Shown here: positions 17,397-25,740 of the stretch, in pieces | Layout of the letters: every line of letters begins with the position of its first letter | Numbering within the stretch: the stretch's first letter is position 1 | DNA from: Lewinellaceae bacterium | GTDB lineage: Bacteria; Bacteroidota; Bacteroidia; Chitinophagales; Saprospiraceae | NCBI GenBank assembly: GCA_020636325.1 | Contig: JACJYC010000002.1 | Span: 1 to 64,000, forward strand | Length of the DNA stretch: 64,000 nt | Direction: 5' to 3' | Program-made: the position numbers and the translations under genes | Notes under the pieces: generated by a model | What the model was told of the DNA's origin: nothing | Database searches by the model: none | The model's input: the letters and a program-made list of their open reading frames with translations, nothing else

Positions 17397-18152
17397 TTAT
17401 TCCGTTGAACCGGCCGGTCCATCGCCCAGCAATTTCACCAACTCTTCCATATCGTACCGGTCATGCAATCGATAAGCCACCCGCTGGCGGCCCAGTTTTT
17501 TCTCAAAATAAACCAGCCCCAGCCCCTCCGCGTACAGCTCGTAGCCGTCCGTTTCCGGTTCTAAAACGCCCTGGTCGGCAATTTCGTCTTCAATGGCCTC
17601 CTTAACCTTGAATTTTACGCAGGGTATGGTCTTGCCCATGACCTGAACGGTCGTATCGCCCATATAGTACCGGTTCTTGATCACCGTAATGGAATGTTTC
17701 ACGCTATCCGACGGCAAATCGAAACGGACTTTGTACAGGAACAAGCTGCTGGAATCCTTCACCTCGAACGGGAACGAATTGCCCGCCAGCACTTCCGCCT
17801 TCAGCGGTTGGGCCTTACCGGTAGAATCCTGCATGTACAGGTAGAGCTCCGCCAGCAACATGCCGTTGGAGACGGCCTCTTCCCTGACCAACTGCAGCGG
17901 CTCCAGGCTTTGCTCGTAATAAGTGCCGGTCAGAAAAACGCCCTCCGGCTGGAAAAAGGAACGGTAATACCAATAAACCGGCCCCAACCGTTCGCTTCCG
18001 ACAGCCCGGTATTCGTAAACCAACCCCTCCTTCAGGTCCCGGATCGGGAAATAATAGTCGCGGATATCCTTTTTGCCGTCCCCGCACGCTGTGACCAATG
18101 AGAGCAACGTCAGTCCAATCCAGATCCGGCTCAGGTTTATGGCAGTTCGCAT
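17397..18152 (-). CDS. Hypothetical lipoprotein
   Basis: About 251 residues starting at MRTAINLSRIWIGL, with lipobox LVTAC, so it should be lipid-anchored at the envelope. The mature protein is beta-rich (YYFPIRDLKEGLVYEYRAV, GPVYWYYRSFF, KNRYYMGDTTVQVMGKTIPCVKFKVKEAIED, AEGLGLVYFEKKLGRQRVAYRL), the kind of pattern seen in LolA/LolB- or DUF3108-like folds, but I cannot assign a family. It is the first gene of a likely two-gene minus-strand unit with the fibronectin-III T9SS protein and diverges from secA. Confidence 0.78.
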   Translation of the reverse strand: MRTAINLSRIWIGLTLLSLVTACGDGKKDIRDYYFPIRDLKEGLVYEYRAVGSERLGPVYWYYRSFFQPEGVFLTGTYYEQSLEPLQLVREEAVSNGMLLAELYLYMQDSTGKAQPLKAEVLAGNSFPFEVKDSSSLFLYKVRFDLPSDSVKHSITVIKNRYYMGDTTVQVMGKTIPCVKFKVKEAIEDEIADQGVLEPETDGYELYAEGLGLVYFEKKLGRQRVAYRLHDRYDMEELVKLLGDGPAGSTE

Positions 18153-18316
18153 GAAACAGTACATTTTATTGTGAAACGGAAAAACCTGTTAAAGTTGCAT
18201 GTTGTTTAAAAAATACGCCATTTTGTCATAAACCGCTGATTTGGTACGGTTGTGGCTAGGTGGAATGGGGATCTGCAATTATCTGTTTTCATCCGCTATA
18301 AACCGCAGCGTTATAT

Positions 18317-18324
18317 TATCTTTG
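18317..18324 (+). promoter_or_regulatory. -7 box upstream of secA
   Basis: TATCTTTG matches the Bacteroidota TAnnTTTG box and lies 38 bp before the secA start. No clear TTG is found at the usual distance. Confidence 0.45.
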
Positions 18325-18362
18325 CAGGCCCAATTGAATGATTCTTCGCAAAGAAAAAAGAT

Positions 18363-21300
18363 ATGTTCAAATCTATCGGTTCTTCCATTAAAAAATTATT
18401 CGGCACAAAATACGAACGGGACGTTGCAGGATATACGCCGCTCGTTGATGAGGCCAACATCCAGTTCGAACGGCTGCGGGAGCTCAGCAACGATGAACTG
18501 CGGAGCAAAACCCTCGAGTTCCGCGAACGCATCGCCGAATTCCTGTCGGAAATAGACGCGGATACCGACTCCATCAAGGCGCAGGCCGAAGCCGAAGAGG
18601 ATATCCTCGAAAAGGAAGCCCTCTTCAACGAATTGGATAAACTCCGTGAAGAACGGGACAAGCAGCTCGAAGTCGTCCTGATGGAAATCCTTCCGGCAGC
18701 TTTCGCCGTCGTCAAGGAGACCGCCAGGCGTTTCACGGAAAACAAGACCCTGACCGTAACGGCCACCGAACACGACCGCAACCTCGCCGCCCGGCCCGGC
18801 AAATCCTACGTCAAAATCGAAGGAGACAAGGCGATCTGGCACAACAGCTGGGTAGCAGCCGGCGGTGAGATCACCTGGAATATGGTCCACTACGACGTTC
18901 AGCTGATCGGCGGCATGGCCCTCCATGAAGGCAAGATCGCAGAAATGGCAACCGGTGAAGGTAAGACCCTTGTGGCTACCCTCCCGGCATACCTGAACGG
19001 GCTTTCCGGGCAAGGCGTACACATCATCACCGTCAACGATTACCTCGCCCGCAGGGACAGCGAATGGGTAGGCCCCATTTTTGAATTCCTCTTCCTGACC
19101 GTGGATTGCATCGACAAATACCGGCCGCACTCCACCGAGCGCCGCAACGCCTACCTGTGCGACATCACCTACGGCACCAACAACGAATTCGGCTTTGATT
19201 ACCTCCGCGACAATATGGTCCGCTCCATGGAGGAAATGGTGCAACGCAAACACCATTACGCCATGGTCGATGAGGTGGACTCCGTGCTCGTCGACGACGC
19301 CCGGACGCCGCTGATCATCTCCGGCCCGGTCTCGCAAGGCGCCGACGACCAGGATTATATCGAGCTCAAACCCCAGGTGGAACGCCTGATGGCCGCCCAG
19401 CAAAAACTGGTCACCGGCTTCCTCAGCGAAGGCAAGAAACTGTTCGAACAGGGCAAAACAGGCTACCAGGAAGGCGAAGCCGGCATGGCCCTGCTGCGCG
19501 CTTACCGCGGCTTGCCCAAATACCGCCCGCTCATCAAGTTCATGAGCGAAGAAGGCGTCAAGGTCCACGTCCAGAAAGCCGAAAACCACTATATGCAGGA
19601 GCAATCCAAGAACATGCACATCGCCGATGCGCCCCTGTATTTTGTGATCGATGAGAAAAACCGCAACGTCGAACTGACGGAACTCGGCGTGGAACAGCTT
19701 TCCAAAGGCAATGAGGACCCCAGCTTCTACGTCATGCCGGACGTCGCCACCCGAATGGTGGAAATCGACAATGACGCCAAATTGAGCAAGGCGGAGAAAG
19801 AAGAGGCCAAGAACCGGCTCTCCCAGGATTTTGCCGTCAAATCGAAACGCCTCCACGCCATCAGCCAGCTGCTGAAAGCTTATACCCTGTTCGAACGCGA
19901 TGACGAATACGTGGTCATCGACGGCCAGGTCAAGATCGTAGACGAGCAAACAGGCCGGATGATGGAAGGCCGCCGCTATTCCGACGGGCTGCACCAGGCC
20001 CTGGAAGCCAAGGAAAATGTCAAGGTGGGCGAAATTACCCAGACCTACGCCACCGTAACCCTGCAGAACTACTTCCGGATGTACCACAAACTGGCCGGCA
20101 TGACGGGTACCGCCGAAACGGAAGCCAGCGAGTTCTGGGACATCTACAAACTCGACGTCGTTGTCATCCCCACCAATAGACCGATCATCCGGCGGGATGA
20201 AGAAGACCTCGTTTTCAAAACCGAACGCGAGAAGTTCAACGCCGTGATCGATGAGATCGTCAACCTGAGCAACGCCGGCCGGCCGGTGCTGGTCGGTACC
20301 ACCTCCGTGGACATCTCGGAGAAACTGAGCCGCATGCTCAAACTGAAGGGGCTCGAACACAACGTCCTCAACGCCAAACAGCACCAGCGCGAAGCGGAGA
20401 TCGTCGCCGAAGCCGGCCGACCCGGCAAAGTCACCATCGCTACCAACATGGCCGGCCGGGGTACCGATATCAAGATCACCGATGAGGTCAAAGCAGCCGG
20501 CGGCCTCGCCATCATCGGCACCGAACGGCACGAATCCCGCCGGATCGACCGCCAGCTGCGCGGACGTGCAGGCCGCCAGGGCGACCCCGGTACCTCGCAG
20601 TTCTATGTTTCGCTGGAAGATAAACTGATGCGCCTTTTCCAATCCGAACGCATCGCTTCCATCATGGACCGGATGGGCCACAAGGATGGCGAAGTCATCC
20701 AGCACTCCATGGTGACCCGCTCCATCGAAAGGGCGCAGAAAAAAGTGGAGGAAAATAACTTCGGTATCCGGAAACGACTGCTGGAATACGACGACGTCAT
20801 GAACATCCAGCGCGAAGCCATCTACAAGAAAAGGAAAAATGCCGTTTCCGGTGAACGACTGGCCGTCGACCTCAACAATATGTTCGAGGCCATGATCGAA
20901 AACCTGGTCTTCAACCATAAAAAAGAAGGCAGCTTTGAAAGCTTCCGCCGCGATGCCCTCGGCGTGATCGGCTTCGACCCGCAAATGGACGCCGCAGACT
21001 TCAAGGAAGGCCGAACGGAAGAAGTCGCCGATACCATCCTGGAACAATTCAACGAGTTCTACCACCGGAAATTCCAGTCCATCTCCGATCTGGTCATGCC
21101 CCAGATCAACCACGTATACGAAACCCAGCGCGAACGGTATAAACGCATTCTCATTCCGTTCACCGACGGCAGCTCTCACCCGCTGCCCATCTCCGCCGAG
21201 ATCGAAAAAGCCGTCAAGACCAAAGGGAAATCCATCACCCGCGATATCGAAAAAGCCGTTACCCTGGCCATCATCGACGACAAGTGGAAGGAACACCTCC

Positions 21301-21680
21301 GCTCAATGGACGAACTGAAGGACTCGGTTCAGGGCGCTTCCTTCGAACAAAAGGACCCGCTGGTCATCTACAAGATGGAAGCCTATAACCTGTTCGAACA
21401 ACTCGTCATGGACATCAACGAGTCTGTTACGGCCTACCTGGCCAAAGGCTCGCTGTTCATTCCCGAAGGACAGGAAGTGCAGCAGGCCCGCGAAGTGCCT
21501 ACCGACCTGAGCCGCACCCGCACCAACCGGTCCGAAGACGCCGCGCGCAGGGCGGCTGAATCCGTCAGCCAGCGTTCCGCAAAACCGGAGACGTTCAGGC
21601 GGACAGAGGAAAAGATCGGCCGGAATGACCTTTGCCCCTGCGGCAGCGGCAAGAAGTACAAACACTGCCACGGGCGATAG
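18363..21680 (+). CDS. secA: Preprotein translocase ATPase SecA
   Basis: 1105 residues, the long form typical of Bacteroidota (about 900 in E. coli), with insertions in the N-terminal and helicase regions. It drives Sec-dependent export by ATP hydrolysis at SecYEG. Visible motifs are Walker A ATGEGKT (196-202), the helicase motif MVDEVDSVLVDDARTPL (from 301), TNMAGRGTDIKI and RQLRGRAGRQGDPG of the second helicase domain, and the C-terminal SEC-C zinc motif CPCGSGKKYKHCH (C1091, C1093, C1102, H1103). It supplies the first export step for the many T9SS substrates in this window. It has its own -7 box and is followed by a strong terminator, so it is probably monocistronic. Confidence 0.98.
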   Translation: MFKSIGSSIKKLFGTKYERDVAGYTPLVDEANIQFERLRELSNDELRSKTLEFRERIAEFLSEIDADTDSIKAQAEAEEDILEKEALFNELDKLREERDKQLEVVLMEILPAAFAVVKETARRFTENKTLTVTATEHDRNLAARPGKSYVKIEGDKAIWHNSWVAAGGEITWNMVHYDVQLIGGMALHEGKIAEMATGEGKTLVATLPAYLNGLSGQGVHIITVNDYLARRDSEWVGPIFEFLFLTVDCIDKYRPHSTERRNAYLCDITYGTNNEFGFDYLRDNMVRSMEEMVQRKHHYAMVDEVDSVLVDDARTPLIISGPVSQGADDQDYIELKPQVERLMAAQQKLVTGFLSEGKKLFEQGKTGYQEGEAGMALLRAYRGLPKYRPLIKFMSEEGVKVHVQKAENHYMQEQSKNMHIADAPLYFVIDEKNRNVELTELGVEQLSKGNEDPSFYVMPDVATRMVEIDNDAKLSKAEKEEAKNRLSQDFAVKSKRLHAISQLLKAYTLFERDDEYVVIDGQVKIVDEQTGRMMEGRRYSDGLHQALEAKENVKVGEITQTYATVTLQNYFRMYHKLAGMTGTAETEASEFWDIYKLDVVVIPTNRPIIRRDEEDLVFKTEREKFNAVIDEIVNLSNAGRPVLVGTTSVDISEKLSRMLKLKGLEHNVLNAKQHQREAEIVAEAGRPGKVTIATNMAGRGTDIKITDEVKAAGGLAIIGTERHESRRIDRQLRGRAGRQGDPGTSQFYVSLEDKLMRLFQSERIASIMDRMGHKDGEVIQHSMVTRSIERAQKKVEENNFGIRKRLLEYDDVMNIQREAIYKKRKNAVSGERLAVDLNNMFEAMIENLVFNHKKEGSFESFRRDALGVIGFDPQMDAADFKEGRTEEVADTILEQFNEFYHRKFQSISDLVMPQINHVYETQRERYKRILIPFTDGSSHPLPISAEIEKAVKTKGKSITRDIEKAVTLAIIDDKWKEHLRSMDELKDSVQGASFEQKDPLVIYKMEAYNLFEQLVMDINESVTAYLAKGSLFIPEGQEVQQAREVPTDLSRTRTNRSEDAARRAAESVSQRSAKPETFRRTEEKIGRNDLCPCGSGKKYKHCHGR

Positions 21681-21759
21681 ATCGCACGGCAGGTGCGCCT
21701 GCCTGCGCGCTTGCGCCGTTTTGAAGCCGGTTTGCCCCTTGAGAATGGGTATCGGCAGG

Positions 21760-21799
21760 AAAAAGTGAAATTTTTTTGAAAAAATTTCACTTTTTTTTT
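21760..21799 (+). terminator. Rho-independent-like terminator after secA
   Basis: An A/T-rich hairpin (AAAGTGAAATTTTTT, loop TGAA, AAAATTTCACTTT) runs into nine T residues. It begins about 80 bp after the secA stop. Confidence 0.7.
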
Positions 21800-21939
21800 G
21801 CGCCAAAAAATTTGGCCCGCCCCTCCGCTGCAAAAAGCTTATTGGATTTCACAATATTTTTCCGCTTTTTTATTCGGAATCGTCAAATTTTGCCCAAACC
21901 GGCATCCATACATCACTATGGACAATAAAACTTTTTTCT

Positions 21940-21970
21940 TTGAAAATCAGTAATATATATACTAAATTTG
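21940..21970 (+). promoter_or_regulatory. Consensus Bacteroidota promoter of the CBM48/H1-like gene
   Basis: TTG at 21940-21942, a 20-nt spacer, then TAAATTTG at 21963-21970, an exact match to TAnnTTTG. The expected leader is about 55 nt. This is among the best promoter matches in the window. Confidence 0.7.
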
Positions 21971-22031
21971 CCCCGGATTTCGTCGTTAGTGTAAAAAAGA
22001 CACTTAGCATCATCCACTTAAACCTGAAAAA

Positions 22032-22586
22032 ATGCTTAAAAAACAGTATCTCAAAGACAAGCCCGCATGCAAAGTAACCTTCGTTCTGCCGAAAGCAGCA
22101 GTTAACGGCGCAAAGGAAGTACGCGTGCTGGGTACCTTCAACGATTGGACCTGGAGCACCGGCACCCCGATGGCTTTCAAGAAATCAACCCTCGAAGCCG
22201 TTGTTGAACTGGAAGCAGGTCGCCAATACGAATTCCGCTACCTGATCGACAATACCACCTGGATCACCGACGGCGAAGCTGACGGTTATATCCCGACCCC
22301 GTTCGGCGTAGACAACGCTGTTGTTGCCCTCGAACCGGTTGCGGTCAAGGCAAAAGCGGAAAAGAAAGCGCCGGCTGCCAAAAAAGAACCCGCCGTGAAA
22401 AAGGAGCCTGTTGCCAAGAAAGCCCCGGCCGCTAAAAAAGCGCCCGTTGCCAAGAAGGCTGCAGTTGCTGCCGAACCGGTCAAGAAGGCCGCTGCACCTG
22501 CTAAGAAAGCAGCTGCCAAAACTACCGCAGCTCCGGCTGCCACTGTGAAAAAGACGGAAAGTGTGAAAAAAGGCGGCAAAAAGTAA
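22032..22586 (+). CDS. CBM48/isoamylase-early-set domain with histone-H1-like tail
   Basis: 184 residues without signal peptide. Residues about 10-100 form an AMPK/CBM48-like glycogen-binding beta-sandwich (CKVTFVLPKAAVNGAKEVRVLGTFNDW, AVVELEAGRQYEFRYLIDNTTWITDGEAD, GVDNAVVAL). From about 105 to the end it is an extremely Lys/Ala/Pro-rich tail of repeated KKAPAAKKEPAVKK-type units, like bacterial histone-H1 mimics, predicted to be disordered and strongly basic. The gene sits alone between a near-consensus promoter and a strong terminator, which suggests high expression. Carbohydrate binding is inferred from the fold and nucleic-acid or polyanion binding from the tail; whether it compacts DNA, binds glycogen or both is open. 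Confidence 0.85.
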   Translation: MLKKQYLKDKPACKVTFVLPKAAVNGAKEVRVLGTFNDWTWSTGTPMAFKKSTLEAVVELEAGRQYEFRYLIDNTTWITDGEADGYIPTPFGVDNAVVALEPVAVKAKAEKKAPAAKKEPAVKKEPVAKKAPAAKKAPVAKKAAVAAEPVKKAAAPAKKAAAKTTAAPAATVKKTESVKKGGKK

Positions 22587-22698
22587 CCAGCATCGCGAAT
22601 CAACTTTCGCAACTCCGGCTTCCGTCCGGGTTTTGTCCGCAAAATCCAATCGGAAACCCGGTGTAATCCCATGGGGAAAGCCGCTATAATAGCAACTG

Positions 22699-22741
22699 AA
22701 AGGGCCATTTCCGGAGTCGTTCGGAAATGGCCCTTTTTTTA
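22699..22741 (+). terminator. Strong terminator after the CBM48/H1-like gene
   Basis: A perfect GGGCCATTTCCG / CGGAAATGGCCC stem with an 8-nt loop is followed by seven T residues. Confidence 0.88.
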
Positions 22742-22786
22742 ATGCAAAATGTAAAAGTGGTAATGTAAAATTTTAAAGTACATTCG

Positions 22787-25240
22787 TCACTCGCTCTTCA
22801 AACTCTCTGCCGGGTTGGCCCGCGCAGCGCGGATGCTTTGCAGGCTCATCGTCAGAAAAGCGATCAACACGGCCAGCAGACCGGTCAGGACAAACACCGT
22901 CCAGTCGAGTTCGAAATGGTAGGCAAACCGGCTGAGCCATTTGCGGGCAAAAATCCAGGCCAACGGAGCCGCCAGGACAAAAGCCACGCCGATCAGGGTA
23001 ATGAACTCCCTGGACAATAAGGCCACGATACTGGCCACCGATGCCCCCAATACCTTTCGGATGCCGATCTCCTTGGTGCGCTGAACGGCGGAAAAGGAAA
23101 CCAGCCCCAGCAATCCCAGACAGGAAAGCAAAATGGCCATCAACGTAGCCGTCCGCGATAGCTTGGAAGTCCGCTGCTCGGCTTCATAGAATTTTGCGAT
23201 CGTCTCGTCGAGGAATTCATAGTTGAACTCCGTATCCGGGTAAAGGCTCTTCCATTTATCGGTGATCTTACTGATGATCGAAGTGAAATCGCCCGGGCTG
23301 TTGCCTTTGGTTTGCAGCTTCAGGCCGAAATCAGTGAAATCCCGGTTGGTACAGGCGATTGCAGTGGGCGCTATGGCGTCGCGAAGGGAAAAGATGTGGA
23401 AATCCCGCACGACCCCGACAATGGGCACCATCTTGCTGCTGTACTTCACCATTTTGCCGACTACATCCTCCGGGTTGCTGAACCCGAGCTCGTGCGCATA
23501 GGTCTCGTTGATCACCAGCTCCTTCAGGGTATCGCTGTTCTGTACATTCCGGCCGGCCAGCAACTGGAAATCATACAGGTCGATGAACGCGGTATCTCCG
23601 AATTTCTGATAGACATTGGTGCTGATCTCCTCCTGGCCGTTGTTGTACCGGATGATGTTGGAACTGTAGCTCGTTGAAGCCGGCGGGCCGTCATTCAGGC
23701 TCACCGCCAGCACTTCCGGGATCCGTTTCAATTCCTGATAGAGTACATGCTTCCTGCCGGTCGTATCCTGCCAGGGCGTGCTGAAGTAGATGACGGCATT
23801 CCGGTCGAAACCCATATCGGCATTCAGCAAATAACTGATCTGCCGGCCGACGGTCAGCGTGCCCAGGATGAGGACCTGCGCTACGACGAATTGGAAAACA
23901 ACCAGTGCCCGGCGCAGATTGAGGCTGCCCGATCCCCGCATGGACACAATGATCTTATCCCTGAGGGCCTGAACCGGCCGGAAACCCGACAATACAAAAG
24001 CGGGATAAGCGCCGGCCAGCAGGGTTACAACCAGGGTTATCCCGCCCAGAAAAGCAAGGCTTCCCGGGCTGAGGGGTTCAAAGGAGACGCCTTCCGGGAT
24101 GAACTCATCAAAAAAACCGAGCGCCCATTTGGTGAGCATGACCGAAAGGGCAATGGCAATGACGGTCAGCATGAACGTTTCTCCAAGGAATTGGCGGACC
24201 AGCCCTCCGCGGGTTCCGCCCAGCACCTTCCGGACGCCGATCTCGCGGGCCCGCAGGGTGGATTGTGCCGTCTCCAGATTGATGAAATTAACAGCCGCGA
24301 TCAGCAATAACAGGACAGCGATCAGGATCAGCAGGTTCATCGTCGGTTTGCTGGCAGCCGACCAATTGGTCTGGTCAAAGATCCCCAGTTTTCCGTTGAA
24401 ATGCAGCTCCCTGAGCGGTTGCATGATATACGCGGCTACAAATCCCCATTGGTCGCCGGCCTTTTTGTACAGCGCTTCGGCTTCTTTCAGCCCGTCTTGG
24501 ATCTTGTCGGGTGAAACGCCGGGTTGCAGTTTGAGGAATACCTGCGAACTGCTGTTGGTGCTGCTCCAGTCGTCAAGGCGGATATTCCTTTTGAATTTCC
24601 GGTAGGCATTGATCGTGGAAAACGAAATGAAATCGGAAAAATAGAGGTCGGTCTGGCGTTTTTCCTTTTCGATGATCCCGGTGACGGTGACATACAGCGA
24701 ATCGCCGTACAACAGGCGCCGGCCGACCGCTTCTTCCGGGTGGTCCAGGTTGAAATACTTCCCGGCTTTTTCATCCGTCAGGACGACCGAATAGGGCTCT
24801 GTGAGGGAAGACTCGGGGCTCCCCGACAACCATTGGTAATCGCTGAACACCTGGAAATAAGCCGGCGAAACCCGCGCAATATCCGGTTGATTGTCGAATT
24901 CCTTCAGGGATCCGTCAGGCTGCACGACGCTGATCTTCGCGCTCATGGTATGGAATGGCGCTACCGCCTCGACCCCCGCAAGGTGGTCGGCAGCCCAGGG
25001 CCCCAAAGCCGCCGGCACGCCGCGATTGGTGCCGTCAAACGTGCCGCTGAATTGGGAGTAGGTCCGGAAAATCCGGTCGCGACCGTCCCTGAACGTATCA
25101 AAACTCAGCTCATAACTCGTGATCAGGTAGATCACCAGACAAGCGGCCATTCCGAGGGCAAGCCCCAGAATATTGATGGCGGCATGCAATTTGTTTCGCT
25201 GGAAATGGCGCAGGGCAGGCTTCAGATTTGAGAAGGTCAT
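22787..25240 (-). CDS. Orphan FtsX/MacB-type ABC permease (permease 2)
   Basis: 817 residues from MTFSNLKPALRHFQRN. The frame stays open for 50 codons further upstream, but that stretch is only a translated heptamer repeat, so the inner ATG is preferred. It has the same double MacB/FtsX layout as permease 1: first helix INILGLALGMAACLVIYLI, first FtsX block with LRAREIGVRKVLGGTRGGLV, second with QRTKEIGIRKVLGASVASIV, ending NPAESLKSE. No ATPase gene is nearby. Its start codon lies 2 bp from a tandem CTGGATG-type array, so any promoter must lie inside or beyond the repeat. It is in tandem with permease 3, separated by 500 bp of repeat-rich DNA. Confidence 0.9.
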   Translation of the reverse strand: MTFSNLKPALRHFQRNKLHAAINILGLALGMAACLVIYLITSYELSFDTFRDGRDRIFRTYSQFSGTFDGTNRGVPAALGPWAADHLAGVEAVAPFHTMSAKISVVQPDGSLKEFDNQPDIARVSPAYFQVFSDYQWLSGSPESSLTEPYSVVLTDEKAGKYFNLDHPEEAVGRRLLYGDSLYVTVTGIIEKEKRQTDLYFSDFISFSTINAYRKFKRNIRLDDWSSTNSSSQVFLKLQPGVSPDKIQDGLKEAEALYKKAGDQWGFVAAYIMQPLRELHFNGKLGIFDQTNWSAASKPTMNLLILIAVLLLLIAAVNFINLETAQSTLRAREIGVRKVLGGTRGGLVRQFLGETFMLTVIAIALSVMLTKWALGFFDEFIPEGVSFEPLSPGSLAFLGGITLVVTLLAGAYPAFVLSGFRPVQALRDKIIVSMRGSGSLNLRRALVVFQFVVAQVLILGTLTVGRQISYLLNADMGFDRNAVIYFSTPWQDTTGRKHVLYQELKRIPEVLAVSLNDGPPASTSYSSNIIRYNNGQEEISTNVYQKFGDTAFIDLYDFQLLAGRNVQNSDTLKELVINETYAHELGFSNPEDVVGKMVKYSSKMVPIVGVVRDFHIFSLRDAIAPTAIACTNRDFTDFGLKLQTKGNSPGDFTSIISKITDKWKSLYPDTEFNYEFLDETIAKFYEAEQRTSKLSRTATLMAILLSCLGLLGLVSFSAVQRTKEIGIRKVLGASVASIVALLSREFITLIGVAFVLAAPLAWIFARKWLSRFAYHFELDWTVFVLTGLLAVLIAFLTMSLQSIRAARANPAESLKSE

Positions 25241-25242
25241 GA

Positions 25243-25388
25243 CTGGATGCTGGTTTCTGGATGCTTGTTGCTGGATGCTTGTTTCTGGATGCTGGATGCT
25301 TGTTGCTGGATGCTGCCACGCTGAGGCGTGGTGGATGTTTGTTGCTGCCCGCCGTCGCCTTAGGGCTATGGCGGACGGGGATGCTGGC
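25243..25388. repeat. Composite heptamer element, copy 1
   Basis: Eleven contiguous heptamers (CTGGATG, CTTGTTG and close variants, 25243-25319) are followed by a 65-bp core (25312-25376) that contains the hairpin CCACGCTGAGGCGTGG. The whole element recurs, inverted, at 31197-31350, where the core matches nearly base for base and the array uses the same CATCCAG/TATCAAG family. Confidence 0.85.
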
Positions 25389-25740
25389 ACGCCGGGGCAT
25401 GATGAAGATCAAAACTTTGCGTCTTTTTGTCTTGCCCTTGCGTGAAACCGCTATTTTGAACAGTCTCAAGGCGTCATCGGCGCCGGCCCGCAGGATGGAA
25501 TTTGTGGTTTTCAGCATTTGCCAACATCCCGGACCGGCGCGATGGCCAAACAGCACGCCTCAAAAGGTGGCGTACTCTTTATGAAAGAAAAACGCTACTC
25601 CTCTGATGGCAATTGCCGTGCCATTTTATTGAGTTATTGAAAATCAGCAATTTATATCCATGATCATGGTTCCGGAACGGCTCATCCTGTGCGGAATTGA
25701 ACAAACGGTGTCCGAAATCGAACATTTGTGCAATTTCCGG
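25389..25740. repeat. Dispersed element copy C and non-coding gap
   Basis: From about 25406 to 25470 the sequence AAAACTTTGCGTCTTT ... TTGCGTGAAACCGC ... TTTTGAACAGTCTC resembles the second half of the elements at 15304 and 32751, a partial third copy. The remaining bases to 25740 show no gene. Confidence 0.55.

Noticed and set aside
18396..21296. Very long open frame antisense to secA
   Set aside because: It is the complement of a conserved SecA gene, has the skewed residue use of a shadow frame and no family motifs.
25241..25390. N-terminal extension of permease 2
   Set aside because: The extension is a translated heptamer array, and the paralogs begin at the inner Met.
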